Source: Hydrogenovibrio sp. UBA650 (GTDB lineage Bacteria; Pseudomonadota; Gammaproteobacteria; Thiomicrospirales; Thiomicrospiraceae). From it: a stretch of DNA of 6,957 bases. The notes below the pieces were generated by a model. That model was not told the DNA's origin, searched no databases, and was given only the letters and a program-made list of their open reading frames with translations. Each line of letters opens with the position of its first letter. Position 1 is the stretch's first letter. Location of the stretch: contig DBOI01000158.1 in NCBI GenBank assembly GCA_002299245.1, positions 1 to 6,957 on the forward strand, read 5' to 3'. This document shows positions 1 to 5,407 of the stretch, piece after piece. The position numbers were made by a program, and so were the translations under genes.

Positions 1-62
1 TATGAGATAAAACCTACCCAAGCACTTCAGGCAGTTTTGATATTCAGAAAACGATGAGTTAG

Positions 63-87
63 TCCCCCTTCAGAAAAACTTCGGGGA
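63..87. terminator. weak hairpin downstream of prmB
   Basis: TCCCC at 63-67 can pair with GGGGA at 83-87 around a 15-base loop, and a looser outer pairing of GATGA (53-57) with TCATC (89-93) is possible. It lies about 35 bases past the prmB stop codon, so it could end the mog-prmB transcript. Neither strand has a proper T-run after the stem, so an intrinsic terminator is doubtful. The rest of bases 1-120 shows no supported gene. Confidence 0.25.
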
Positions 88-120
88 ATCATCATTGAAT
101 AGAAAGTGGTTATGGTGTTG

Positions 121-1050
121 TTACTGAGCTCGTCTTGTCAGTTCTTCTTGAAAGACATCCAGTTCTGGTTTTTGAATGGCAAACACCCCTTCGCCACCGT
201 GTTCAAATTCAAACCAGTAGAGTGGCAATTCAGGGTATTCTTGTTCCATAAAATATTGAGAGACACCGACCTCAACAATCAAGACACCGTCATCTTTTAA
301 GTATTGTGATGCCTCAGCAAGAATGCGGCGAACCAGATCCAAACCATCTTTGCCTGCCGCCAACCCAAGTTCAGGCTCCTGTTTAAACTCTTCAGGCAAT
401 GCATTCATCTCAATTTCATCGACATAAGGCGGGTTAGAAACAATCAAGTCATACTTTTTGCCTTGCAGGCCTGTAAAAAGATCAGTCTCTATTGCATGAG
501 CAAAATCATTCAGGCCGTAATGATCAATATTTTGTTGAGCCACAGAGAGTGCTTGAGTAGAGATATCTGCTAAATCCACCTCTGCATTTGGAAAAGCCTG
601 TAAAGAGGCAATACCAATACAGCCGCTACCAGTACACATATCGAGAACATGGGTGACTTGATCAGCCTCAACCCAGGGAGCATATCTTTGCTGAATAAGC
701 TCAGCAATTGGAGATCTTGGAACCAGAGTAGATTCATTGACAATAAACTTCAGTCCCGCAAACCAAGCCTCCCCTGTCAAATAAGCTGCCGGCTTTCGGG
801 TCTCTATTCGCCTTTGAAATAGCTCGGTAACCGAGTGTTTCTCCTGATTGGTCAAACGGGCCTGCCAATAGTTTTCCGGTACATTTTCAGGCAGCCCCAA
901 AGCCCAGAAAACCAAAACTTTGGCTTCATCAAAAGCGTTATCTGTACCGTGACCAAAATAGAGGTCAGCCTGCTTAAAAAGGCTACCGCCCCAACGGACA
1001 AAATCGGTAACCGACTCCAAGCCTTCGTACTGGTAATTAATATTGGTCAT
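121..1050 (-). CDS. prmB: 50S ribosomal protein L3 N5-glutamine methyltransferase PrmB
   Basis: PrmB transfers a methyl group from S-adenosylmethionine to a glutamine side chain of ribosomal protein uL3 in the cytoplasm, a step linked to 50S assembly. The 309-residue product has the normal family length. Residues 1-100 form the helical substrate-recognition domain, ending in YLTGEAWFAGLKF (90-102). The Rossmann methyltransferase domain follows, with the SAM-binding loop DMCTGSGCIG (137-146) and the catalytic NPPY motif at 206-209 that holds the target amide. VPRSP at 110-114 is the PrmB-type signature; the release-factor enzyme PrmC usually has PRPET there, which is why I call PrmB rather than PrmC. 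The ATG is supported by a GGAGAG ribosome-binding site six bases upstream. The gene starts 15 bases after the mog stop on the same strand and is probably co-transcribed with it. The chorismate synthase gene that often follows prmB is not visible. Confidence 0.93.
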   Translation of the reverse strand: MTNINYQYEGLESVTDFVRWGGSLFKQADLYFGHGTDNAFDEAKVLVFWALGLPENVPENYWQARLTNQEKHSVTELFQRRIETRKPAAYLTGEAWFAGLKFIVNESTLVPRSPIAELIQQRYAPWVEADQVTHVLDMCTGSGCIGIASLQAFPNAEVDLADISTQALSVAQQNIDHYGLNDFAHAIETDLFTGLQGKKYDLIVSNPPYVDEIEMNALPEEFKQEPELGLAAGKDGLDLVRRILAEASQYLKDDGVLIVEVGVSQYFMEQEYPELPLYWFEFEHGGEGVFAIQKPELDVFQEELTRRAQ

Positions 1051-1056
1051 TTTGGA

Positions 1057-1062
1057 CTCTCC
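1057..1062 (-). promoter_or_regulatory. ribosome-binding site of prmB
   Basis: On the minus strand this reads GGAGAG, six bases before the prmB ATG. It lies wholly inside the 15-base gap after the mog stop codon, so prmB has its own strong initiation site although transcription most likely comes through mog. It fixes the prmB start. Confidence 0.7.
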
Positions 1063-1065
1063 GGT

Positions 1066-1617
1066 TTAGCTTGGCTTTTTGGCGTGTTTGGGGCGGAACC
1101 CTTTAACAAAATTATCATCGGTTTCCAGATATGGCCCCTCAATCAAGTCAACGCAATACGGAACCGCCGGAAAAACCGCCTCTAGACATTCACCAATAGC
1201 AGAAGGCTTGCCCGGTAAATTAATAATCAAACAGCTACCACGGGTTCCAGCGATCTGTCTTGAAAGAATTGCAGTTGGTACATATTGCAATGAAACCGCA
1301 CGCATCTGTTCAGCAAAACCATCGAGAATCTTATCGCAGACATTCTCGGTTGCTTCCGGTGTCACGTCACGTTTGGCAGGCCCGGTTCCCCCTGTGGTCA
1401 AAACAAGGCAACAGCCCTGATTATCAATCATATCGATCAGCGTCTCTTCAATCAGACCTTGCTCATCTTCAATGACCTTGGCAACCGCTGTCCACTTATT
1501 GGTTAAGGCTTTTGAGATCCACTCCTGCATGGCAGGGCCGCCCAAGTCTTCATACTCTCCACGGCTAGCTCTATCTGATACAGTGACAAATCCGATTTTT
1601 ATTTGCTGATTTTGCAT
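1066..1617 (-). CDS. mog: molybdopterin adenylyltransferase Mog
   Basis: Mog adenylylates molybdopterin with Mg-ATP, making the activated intermediate into which molybdate is then inserted to form molybdenum cofactor; it acts in the cytoplasm as a trimer. The 183-residue protein is one MoCF/MoaB-type domain. VTVSDRAS (11-18), TTGGTGPAKRD (73-83), the VPTAILSRQ stretch (113-121) and NLPGKP (133-138) closely match the E. coli enzyme as I remember it. Acidic residues D51 and D83 sit where the catalytically important aspartates of E. coli MogA lie. After ECLEAVF the protein goes directly to PAVPYC, so a loop of roughly a dozen residues present in the E. coli protein appears absent. MoaB is a related alternative, but the C-terminal VPYC...EGPYLET segment favours Mog. 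The gene is first in a likely operon with prmB and divergent from lon. AAGAGAG lies four bases before the ATG. Confidence 0.92.
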   Translation of the reverse strand: MQNQQIKIGFVTVSDRASRGEYEDLGGPAMQEWISKALTNKWTAVAKVIEDEQGLIEETLIDMIDNQGCCLVLTTGGTGPAKRDVTPEATENVCDKILDGFAEQMRAVSLQYVPTAILSRQIAGTRGSCLIINLPGKPSAIGECLEAVFPAVPYCVDLIEGPYLETDDNFVKGFRPKHAKKPS

Positions 1618-1625
1618 TTTTCTCT

Positions 1626-1657
1626 CTTGAATCTGTGTTTTTAGTCCGCATTATAAT
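1626..1657 (+). promoter_or_regulatory. lon promoter, heat-shock (sigma-32)-like with overlapping sigma-70 -10
   Basis: CTTGAAT at 1626-1632 matches the sigma-32 -35 consensus CTTGAAA at six of seven bases. After CTTGAA and 14 bases comes CCGCATTA (1646-1653), close to the sigma-32 -10 CCCCATNT. The spacing resembles known heat-shock promoters. A perfect sigma-70 -10 TATAAT (1652-1657) overlaps the end; the nearest -35 for it, TTGAAT at 1627-1632, has a long 19-base spacer. Transcription would start near 1660-1664, giving a leader of about 21-25 bases. lon is sigma-32-controlled in E. coli, so the arrangement is biologically expected, but it is a prediction from sequence match only. Confidence 0.5.
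1650..1655 (-). promoter_or_regulatory. -10 box of the mog-prmB promoter
   Basis: Read on the minus strand this is a perfect TATAAT, about 33 bases before the mog ATG. It shares bases with the plus-strand TATAAT of lon because the eight bases ATTATAAT (1650-1657) are an imperfect palindrome holding both boxes. No good -35 hexamer lies upstream: at 17 bases the sequence is AAGGCG, and TTAAGG at 19 bases is a poor match. No extended -10 TG is present. The promoter is therefore probably weak or depends on other factors. Confidence 0.45.
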
Positions 1658-1684
1658 ACTTCAGAAAAAAACCGCCTTAAGAAG

Positions 1685-4312
1685 ATGACCGATAAAACCG
1701 ATAAGTTCCCTGAAGCTGACGAGCTCATTTCAGAGTTAAATAGTGATGAAGCTGTTGCCACTAAACCCGAATCCCTGCCTAAGATCGAAGTCAATGAAGA
1801 TGAGATTAAAATTGAGGTAGATGAGGCTCTGGCCGAAAAAATCATTGAAGCTGCTAATGAAGTTCTTGAAGGCGAGCACATTGCCAATCCTGGCAGCATC
1901 TTTGGCCAGCTAGCCAAACCTGACTTAACGATTCCAAGAGAAATCTATCTATTGCCAGTTAAAGAGCGGCCTTTTTTCCCCGGTCAACAATTGCCAGTAC
2001 TATTGAACAAAGATGCTTGGGAAGAGACCTTTTTAGCTATTAAAGAGGGGAAGTGCAAATATATCGGTATGGTCTATGTCAATTCCGATGACAATCACAC
2101 CGCCAAGCCTGAAGATTTCAATCAAATCGGTACTCTAGTCAAGGTCTTTGATCCCAAAGTCAAAGAGGATGATATCCAGCTCATCGCCGAGGGCATTAAG
2201 CGCTTCGAAATCAAATCATGGAGCTCAGAAAAAGCCCCTTACAAAGCTGTTGTCAGTTATCCGAAAGATATTATTGATGGCAGTGTTCAAGAATACAAAG
2301 CTTATGGCCTGGCAATTATGAATGCCTTTAGAGAGCTATTGCCACTTAACCCTTTATACAGTGAAGAGTTAAAGTATTTCCTTAATCGCTACAGTGCCAG
2401 TGAACCTTCGCAACTGGCTGATTTTGCTGCCAGTTTAACTACCGCTGATAATGAAAAACTGCAAGATGTTATTGAAACCTTAAACCTTGCTGAACGAATG
2501 GAAAAAGTCCTCGAACTCTTCAAACAAGAAATTGAAGTGACTAAGATTCAGTTCAATATTCGTGAGCGGGTTGAGGAGAATCTTTCAGATCATCAGCGTG
2601 ATTTCTTCCTGCGCCAGCAACTCAAAGAGATTCAAAAAGAACTTGGTATTGTTAAAGACGATCAAACCCTGGATACCGACCTGTTCCGTGAACGGATTGA
2701 AAAACTGACGCTGAGCGAAGAAGCCAACAAAAAAGCTGAAGAAGAGCTGAATAAACTGAGTATGCTCGACCCGCAGTCGCCTGAATACGGCGTGGCGCGT
2801 AACTGGTTGGACTGGTTGACCCAACTGCCCTGGGGACAGCACAGTGAAGACCTGTTAGATTTAAAACGCGCCAAAAAAGTTCTAGATAAAGGCCATGATG
2901 GACTGGAAGATGTCAAAGATCGTATTCTTGAATTTTTGGCCGTCGGTGCCCTGAAAGGTGAGGTTTCCGGCTCAATTATCTGTCTGGTTGGTCCTCCTGG
3001 CGTTGGTAAAACTTCGATTGGTCGCTCCATTGCCGAGTCACTAGGCAGAAAATTTTACCGTTTCTCTGTAGGTGGAATGCGTGACGAGGCTGAAATAAAA
3101 GGCCATCGTCGCACATATATTGGTGCCATGCCCGGTAAGTTTGTGCAGGCCTTAAAAGATTGCGGCACTGCCAACCCTGTGATTATGCTTGATGAAGTCG
3201 ATAAAATTGGCGCGTCCTATCACGGTGACCCCGCCTCTGCTCTGCTTGAAGTCTTAGACCCAGAGCAGAATAGCGAGTTTATGGATCACTATATGGATAT
3301 TCGCTTCGACCTTTCCAAAGCACTGTTTGTCTGTACAGCAAATACTCTGGATAGCATTCCTGGCCCATTATTAGACCGAATGGAAGTCATTAGACTGTCT
3401 GGCTATATTACTGAAGAGAAGGTACAGATAGCACGCCATCACCTGTGGCCAACATTGCTCGAAGAAGCAGGCCTGTCAAAAGATCAGGTACAGATTACCC
3501 CCCCGGCAATTCGTCATGTCATCGAAGGTTATGCCCGTGAATCAGGGGTTCGTAACTTGAAGAAACAGTTGGCAAAATTGATTCGTAAGGTGGCGATTAA
3601 ATTTGTCACTGAAGAGGTCAAAGAGACTCGAATTCATGTCAACGAGCTCGAAGAGATGTTGGGTCAACCAAGGTTCACCCCGGAAAAAACCAACCTTCAG
3701 GTCGGAACCATTACTGGTCTGGCTTGGACATCAATGGGTGGCGCGACTTTGACCATAGAGGCAAGTCGAGTCCACACTGATAATCGCGGTTTTAAACTGT
3801 CGGGCCAACTAGGTGATGTGATGCAGGAGTCTGCTGGAATCGCTTACAGCTTTATCTCTTCCTATCTGGAGAAGTACAAAGCGGATCCGGAATTCTTTGA
3901 TAAGGCCTTTGTTCATCTGCATGTACCGGACGGCGCCACCCCCAAAGACGGACCCAGCGCAGGGATTACCATGGCAACTGCCCTGCTCTCTTTAGCAAGA
4001 AATGAAGCGGTAAAAACCCCAATGGCGATGACAGGTGAACTCAGTTTAACAGGCCAGGTATTGCCGGTTGGCGGCATTCGAGAAAAGGTCATTGCCGCAA
4101 GGAGAATTGGTATTAAAGAGGTGATTCTACCGGAGGATAATCGCAAAGATTATGAAGAGCTGCCTGATTATCTAAAAGAAGACATGAAAGCACACTTTGC
4201 CAAACATTTTGATGATGTTGCCAGGCTGACGTTTAATATTCGCAGCAAGTCACTGGCTCTGAAAACCTATCTTGCTCTAAAGGAAGAAGAAGCACTCAAT
4301 ACCCATCATTAA
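1685..4312 (+). CDS. lon: Lon-type ATP-dependent protease (endopeptidase La) with acidic N-terminal extension
   Basis: This is a cytoplasmic AAA+ serine protease that unfolds and degrades misfolded and regulatory proteins. At 875 residues it is about 90 longer than E. coli Lon (784). Residues 1-83 are an extra, charged segment with about 21 acidic against 7 lysine residues in the first 64. The LON substrate-binding domain starts near PREIYLLPVKERPFFPG (84-100) and runs to about 280. A helical linker with RERVEENLSDHQRDFFLRQQ follows. The AAA+ module has Walker A GPPGVGKT (436-443), the pore-loop region around GHRRTYIGAMPGK, Walker B MLDEVD (501-506), sensor-1 N553, arginine finger R565 and sensor-2 R623 in GVRNLKK. 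The protease domain has the catalytic dyad S758 (KDGPSAG) and K801 (REKVIAA), 43 residues apart as in E. coli. The start has a poor Shine-Dalgarno (TTAAGAAG almost touching the ATG), yet no better start precedes the LON domain. The diverged N-domain resembles secondary Lon paralogues such as Pseudomonas AsrA; whether a classical lon also exists elsewhere cannot be seen. Confidence 0.93.
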   Translation: MTDKTDKFPEADELISELNSDEAVATKPESLPKIEVNEDEIKIEVDEALAEKIIEAANEVLEGEHIANPGSIFGQLAKPDLTIPREIYLLPVKERPFFPGQQLPVLLNKDAWEETFLAIKEGKCKYIGMVYVNSDDNHTAKPEDFNQIGTLVKVFDPKVKEDDIQLIAEGIKRFEIKSWSSEKAPYKAVVSYPKDIIDGSVQEYKAYGLAIMNAFRELLPLNPLYSEELKYFLNRYSASEPSQLADFAASLTTADNEKLQDVIETLNLAERMEKVLELFKQEIEVTKIQFNIRERVEENLSDHQRDFFLRQQLKEIQKELGIVKDDQTLDTDLFRERIEKLTLSEEANKKAEEELNKLSMLDPQSPEYGVARNWLDWLTQLPWGQHSEDLLDLKRAKKVLDKGHDGLEDVKDRILEFLAVGALKGEVSGSIICLVGPPGVGKTSIGRSIAESLGRKFYRFSVGGMRDEAEIKGHRRTYIGAMPGKFVQALKDCGTANPVIMLDEVDKIGASYHGDPASALLEVLDPEQNSEFMDHYMDIRFDLSKALFVCTANTLDSIPGPLLDRMEVIRLSGYITEEKVQIARHHLWPTLLEEAGLSKDQVQITPPAIRHVIEGYARESGVRNLKKQLAKLIRKVAIKFVTEEVKETRIHVNELEEMLGQPRFTPEKTNLQVGTITGLAWTSMGGATLTIEASRVHTDNRGFKLSGQLGDVMQESAGIAYSFISSYLEKYKADPEFFDKAFVHLHVPDGATPKDGPSAGITMATALLSLARNEAVKTPMAMTGELSLTGQVLPVGGIREKVIAARRIGIKEVILPEDNRKDYEELPDYLKEDMKAHFAKHFDDVARLTFNIRSKSLALKTYLALKEEEALNTHH

Positions 4313-4321
4313 TAATACAAA

Positions 4322-4361
4322 TTAACAGGTCTTCTGATAGGCCTGTTAAATTATTATTTTT
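4322..4361 (+). terminator. intrinsic terminator of lon
   Basis: TTAACAGGTC (4322-4331) pairs with GGCCTGTTAA (4340-4349) as a 10-base-pair stem with one G-U pair and an eight-base loop. A T-rich tail, attattattttt, follows at 4350-4361. It begins nine bases after the lon stop and its tail reaches the stop codon of the convergent HDOD gene at 4360-4362. Read from the minus strand the same stem is followed by a less perfect run (atttgtattatt), so it may also end the HDOD transcript weakly. Confidence 0.8.
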
Positions 4362-5193
4362 AATCTTTGAAGTTGTAAGACATTAAAGCCGTTCTGATCT
4401 CTGTTAGAGCCAAATCTTCAATCATCAACTCATTTGATCCATCGTGTTCATAGTCTGCCATCTCTTGACCGCGATAAGCGCCAAGGGAAATTTCAGCCAC
4501 CATTGCATTGGCTATTTTTACCATTGCAACCATTGCTCTGACACGGTCATTGTTAATGCGCTCACATTTAGGATTGTGGTGCAACATAATTGCATTGAGA
4601 ATATCGACCGGCAGGTGCCACTTTTGACCAATAACCACACCGACCATGGCGTGATTTGAGCCAAAAATCTGATTCTCTTTTTCAATAATACTCACTGGTC
4701 GGGTATGAGATGCTCTAAAGATTCTTTCATACTTATCTTCATTGATTGAAGCCAGCATCAAGGCTCCAACATTATGAAACAAGCCAAGCATATAAGCTTC
4801 GTCACGAGACACATCATCCACCCAATCTGAAATATCTGACATACAGAAGGCAACATCGACACTGTGATCAAGAATATCTTTGATAAGCCCACCACTACCA
4901 AACAAGTTTTTGATTGCCTCCGAAACAACTAGGTTATAGATATTATCCAACCCCATTATCTTTACAGCATCTTTAATCGAGTGAATTGGCTCTTTAAGCT
5001 TAATCACCGGAGAGTTCATAATTCGCATAACCTCACCAGATAGCGTGGTATTCATCTCTATGATCTCGGCCACCGTATGCACACTGCCGAGTTTACTTTT
5101 AATCTCTTTTTCAAGGGCCAGAACTTCTTGCGGCAACTCTGGAATTTTTTGTCCTTTCACGGCATTAAGCGCGCGACGGATGTGATCTTGCAT
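4360..5193 (-). CDS. HDOD domain signalling protein
   Basis: HDOD proteins are non-catalytic relatives of HD-domain phosphohydrolases that act as cytoplasmic signalling or scaffolding modules, often linked to motility, cyclic-di-GMP or stress. The 277-residue product is essentially one HDOD domain. It has the early helical pattern SKLGSVHTVAEIIEMNTTLS (33-52), SIKDAVKIMGLDNI (72-85), GLFHNVGALML (137-147), HAMVGVVIGQKWHLP (181-195) and the AIMLHH stretch (201-206). H140 is followed by N141 instead of the aspartate of true HD enzymes. H181 and H205-H206 remain, but the full metal-binding set is not convincing, so hydrolase activity is unlikely. No signal peptide, membrane segment or extra output domain is seen. 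A weak AGAGA lies nine bases before the ATG. The gene is convergent with lon and divergent from a membrane transducer; a shared pathway with the latter is a guess. The specific role is unknown. Confidence 0.85.
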   Translation of the reverse strand: MQDHIRRALNAVKGQKIPELPQEVLALEKEIKSKLGSVHTVAEIIEMNTTLSGEVMRIMNSPVIKLKEPIHSIKDAVKIMGLDNIYNLVVSEAIKNLFGSGGLIKDILDHSVDVAFCMSDISDWVDDVSRDEAYMLGLFHNVGALMLASINEDKYERIFRASHTRPVSIIEKENQIFGSNHAMVGVVIGQKWHLPVDILNAIMLHHNPKCERINNDRVRAMVAMVKIANAMVAEISLGAYRGQEMADYEHDGSNELMIEDLALTEIRTALMSYNFKD

Positions 5194-5233
5194 ATAAATC
5201 TATCTCTAGTAAAACCCTGGGTAACAAAAAAGT

Positions 5234-5261
5234 AACATAACTTTAATATCGAGTTTGCCAA
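5234..5261 (-). promoter_or_regulatory. possible sigma-70 promoter of the HDOD gene
   Basis: On the minus strand TTGGCA (plus 5256-5261) is a five-of-six match to the -35 box, and TATGTT (plus 5234-5239) a four-of-six match to the -10 box, with a 16-base spacer. Transcription would begin near 5227, about 35 bases before the ATG. A direct repeat, GTAACA at 5221-5226 and 5232-5237 on the plus strand, one helical turn apart, overlaps the -10 and could be a regulator site. This is a motif match only. Confidence 0.3.
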
Positions 5262-5288
5262 TCACGCACAAGTCGTGCTTTAAGATTT

Positions 5289-5297
5289 GCCCATAAT
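5289..5297 (+). promoter_or_regulatory. possible -10 element of the transducer promoter
   Basis: GCCCATAA at 5289-5296 differs by one base from the flagellar sigma-28 -10 consensus GCCGATAA, and it also contains CATAAT (5292-5297), a five-of-six sigma-70 -10. The expected sigma-28 -35 (TAAA-type) is not clear at the right distance, where the sequence reads around CAAGTCGT (5269-5276). No good sigma-70 -35 is seen either. Chemoreceptor genes are commonly sigma-28-dependent, which makes the match worth noting. The rest of the 214-base gap holds short inverted repeats (gcttg/caagc at 5309-5323) and no gene. Confidence 0.22.
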
Positions 5298-5396
5298 TTT
5301 AAGTTAATGCTTGCAGCACAAGCATAGACCTTTTTGCAATTTAATCAAAGTAGTTCACAGAACTATTTGTTCAATTTTTGATTTCGTTCAGGTTCT

Positions 5397-5400
5397 GGAG
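5397..5400 (+). promoter_or_regulatory. ribosome-binding site of the membrane transducer gene
   Basis: GGAG is seven bases before the ATG at 5408. Together with the hydrophobic segment that follows directly, it settles the start of the transducer gene. Confidence 0.65.
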
Positions 5401-5407
5401 ATTATTC

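Noticed and set aside
1..57. Open plus-strand frame from the left edge ending in TGA at 55-57, possibly the tail of an upstream gene
   Set aside because: Only 18 codons are visible and the residues (YEIKPTQALQAVLIFRKR) match no family I recognise. An open stretch this short is expected by chance.
835..1185. Plus-strand open frame of 116 codons across the mog-prmB junction
   Set aside because: It lies antisense to two well-identified genes and its translation shows no family motif.
2662..3030. Minus-strand open frame of 122 codons opposite lon
   Set aside because: It is antisense to the AAA+ region of lon. Its low-complexity serine- and arginine-rich translation is typical of a shadow frame.
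4360..5193. Active HD-type phosphohydrolase or HD-GYP cyclic-di-GMP phosphodiesterase
   Set aside because: The HD pair is replaced by H140-N141 and no GYP motif is present, so the HDOD assignment fits better.
5266..5323. Short inverted repeats GCAC/GTGC (5266-5278) and GCTTG/CAAGC (5309-5323), and the seven-base repeat gcacaag
   Set aside because: The stems are only four to five base pairs and no T-run follows. They are too weak to call an operator, riboswitch or terminator.
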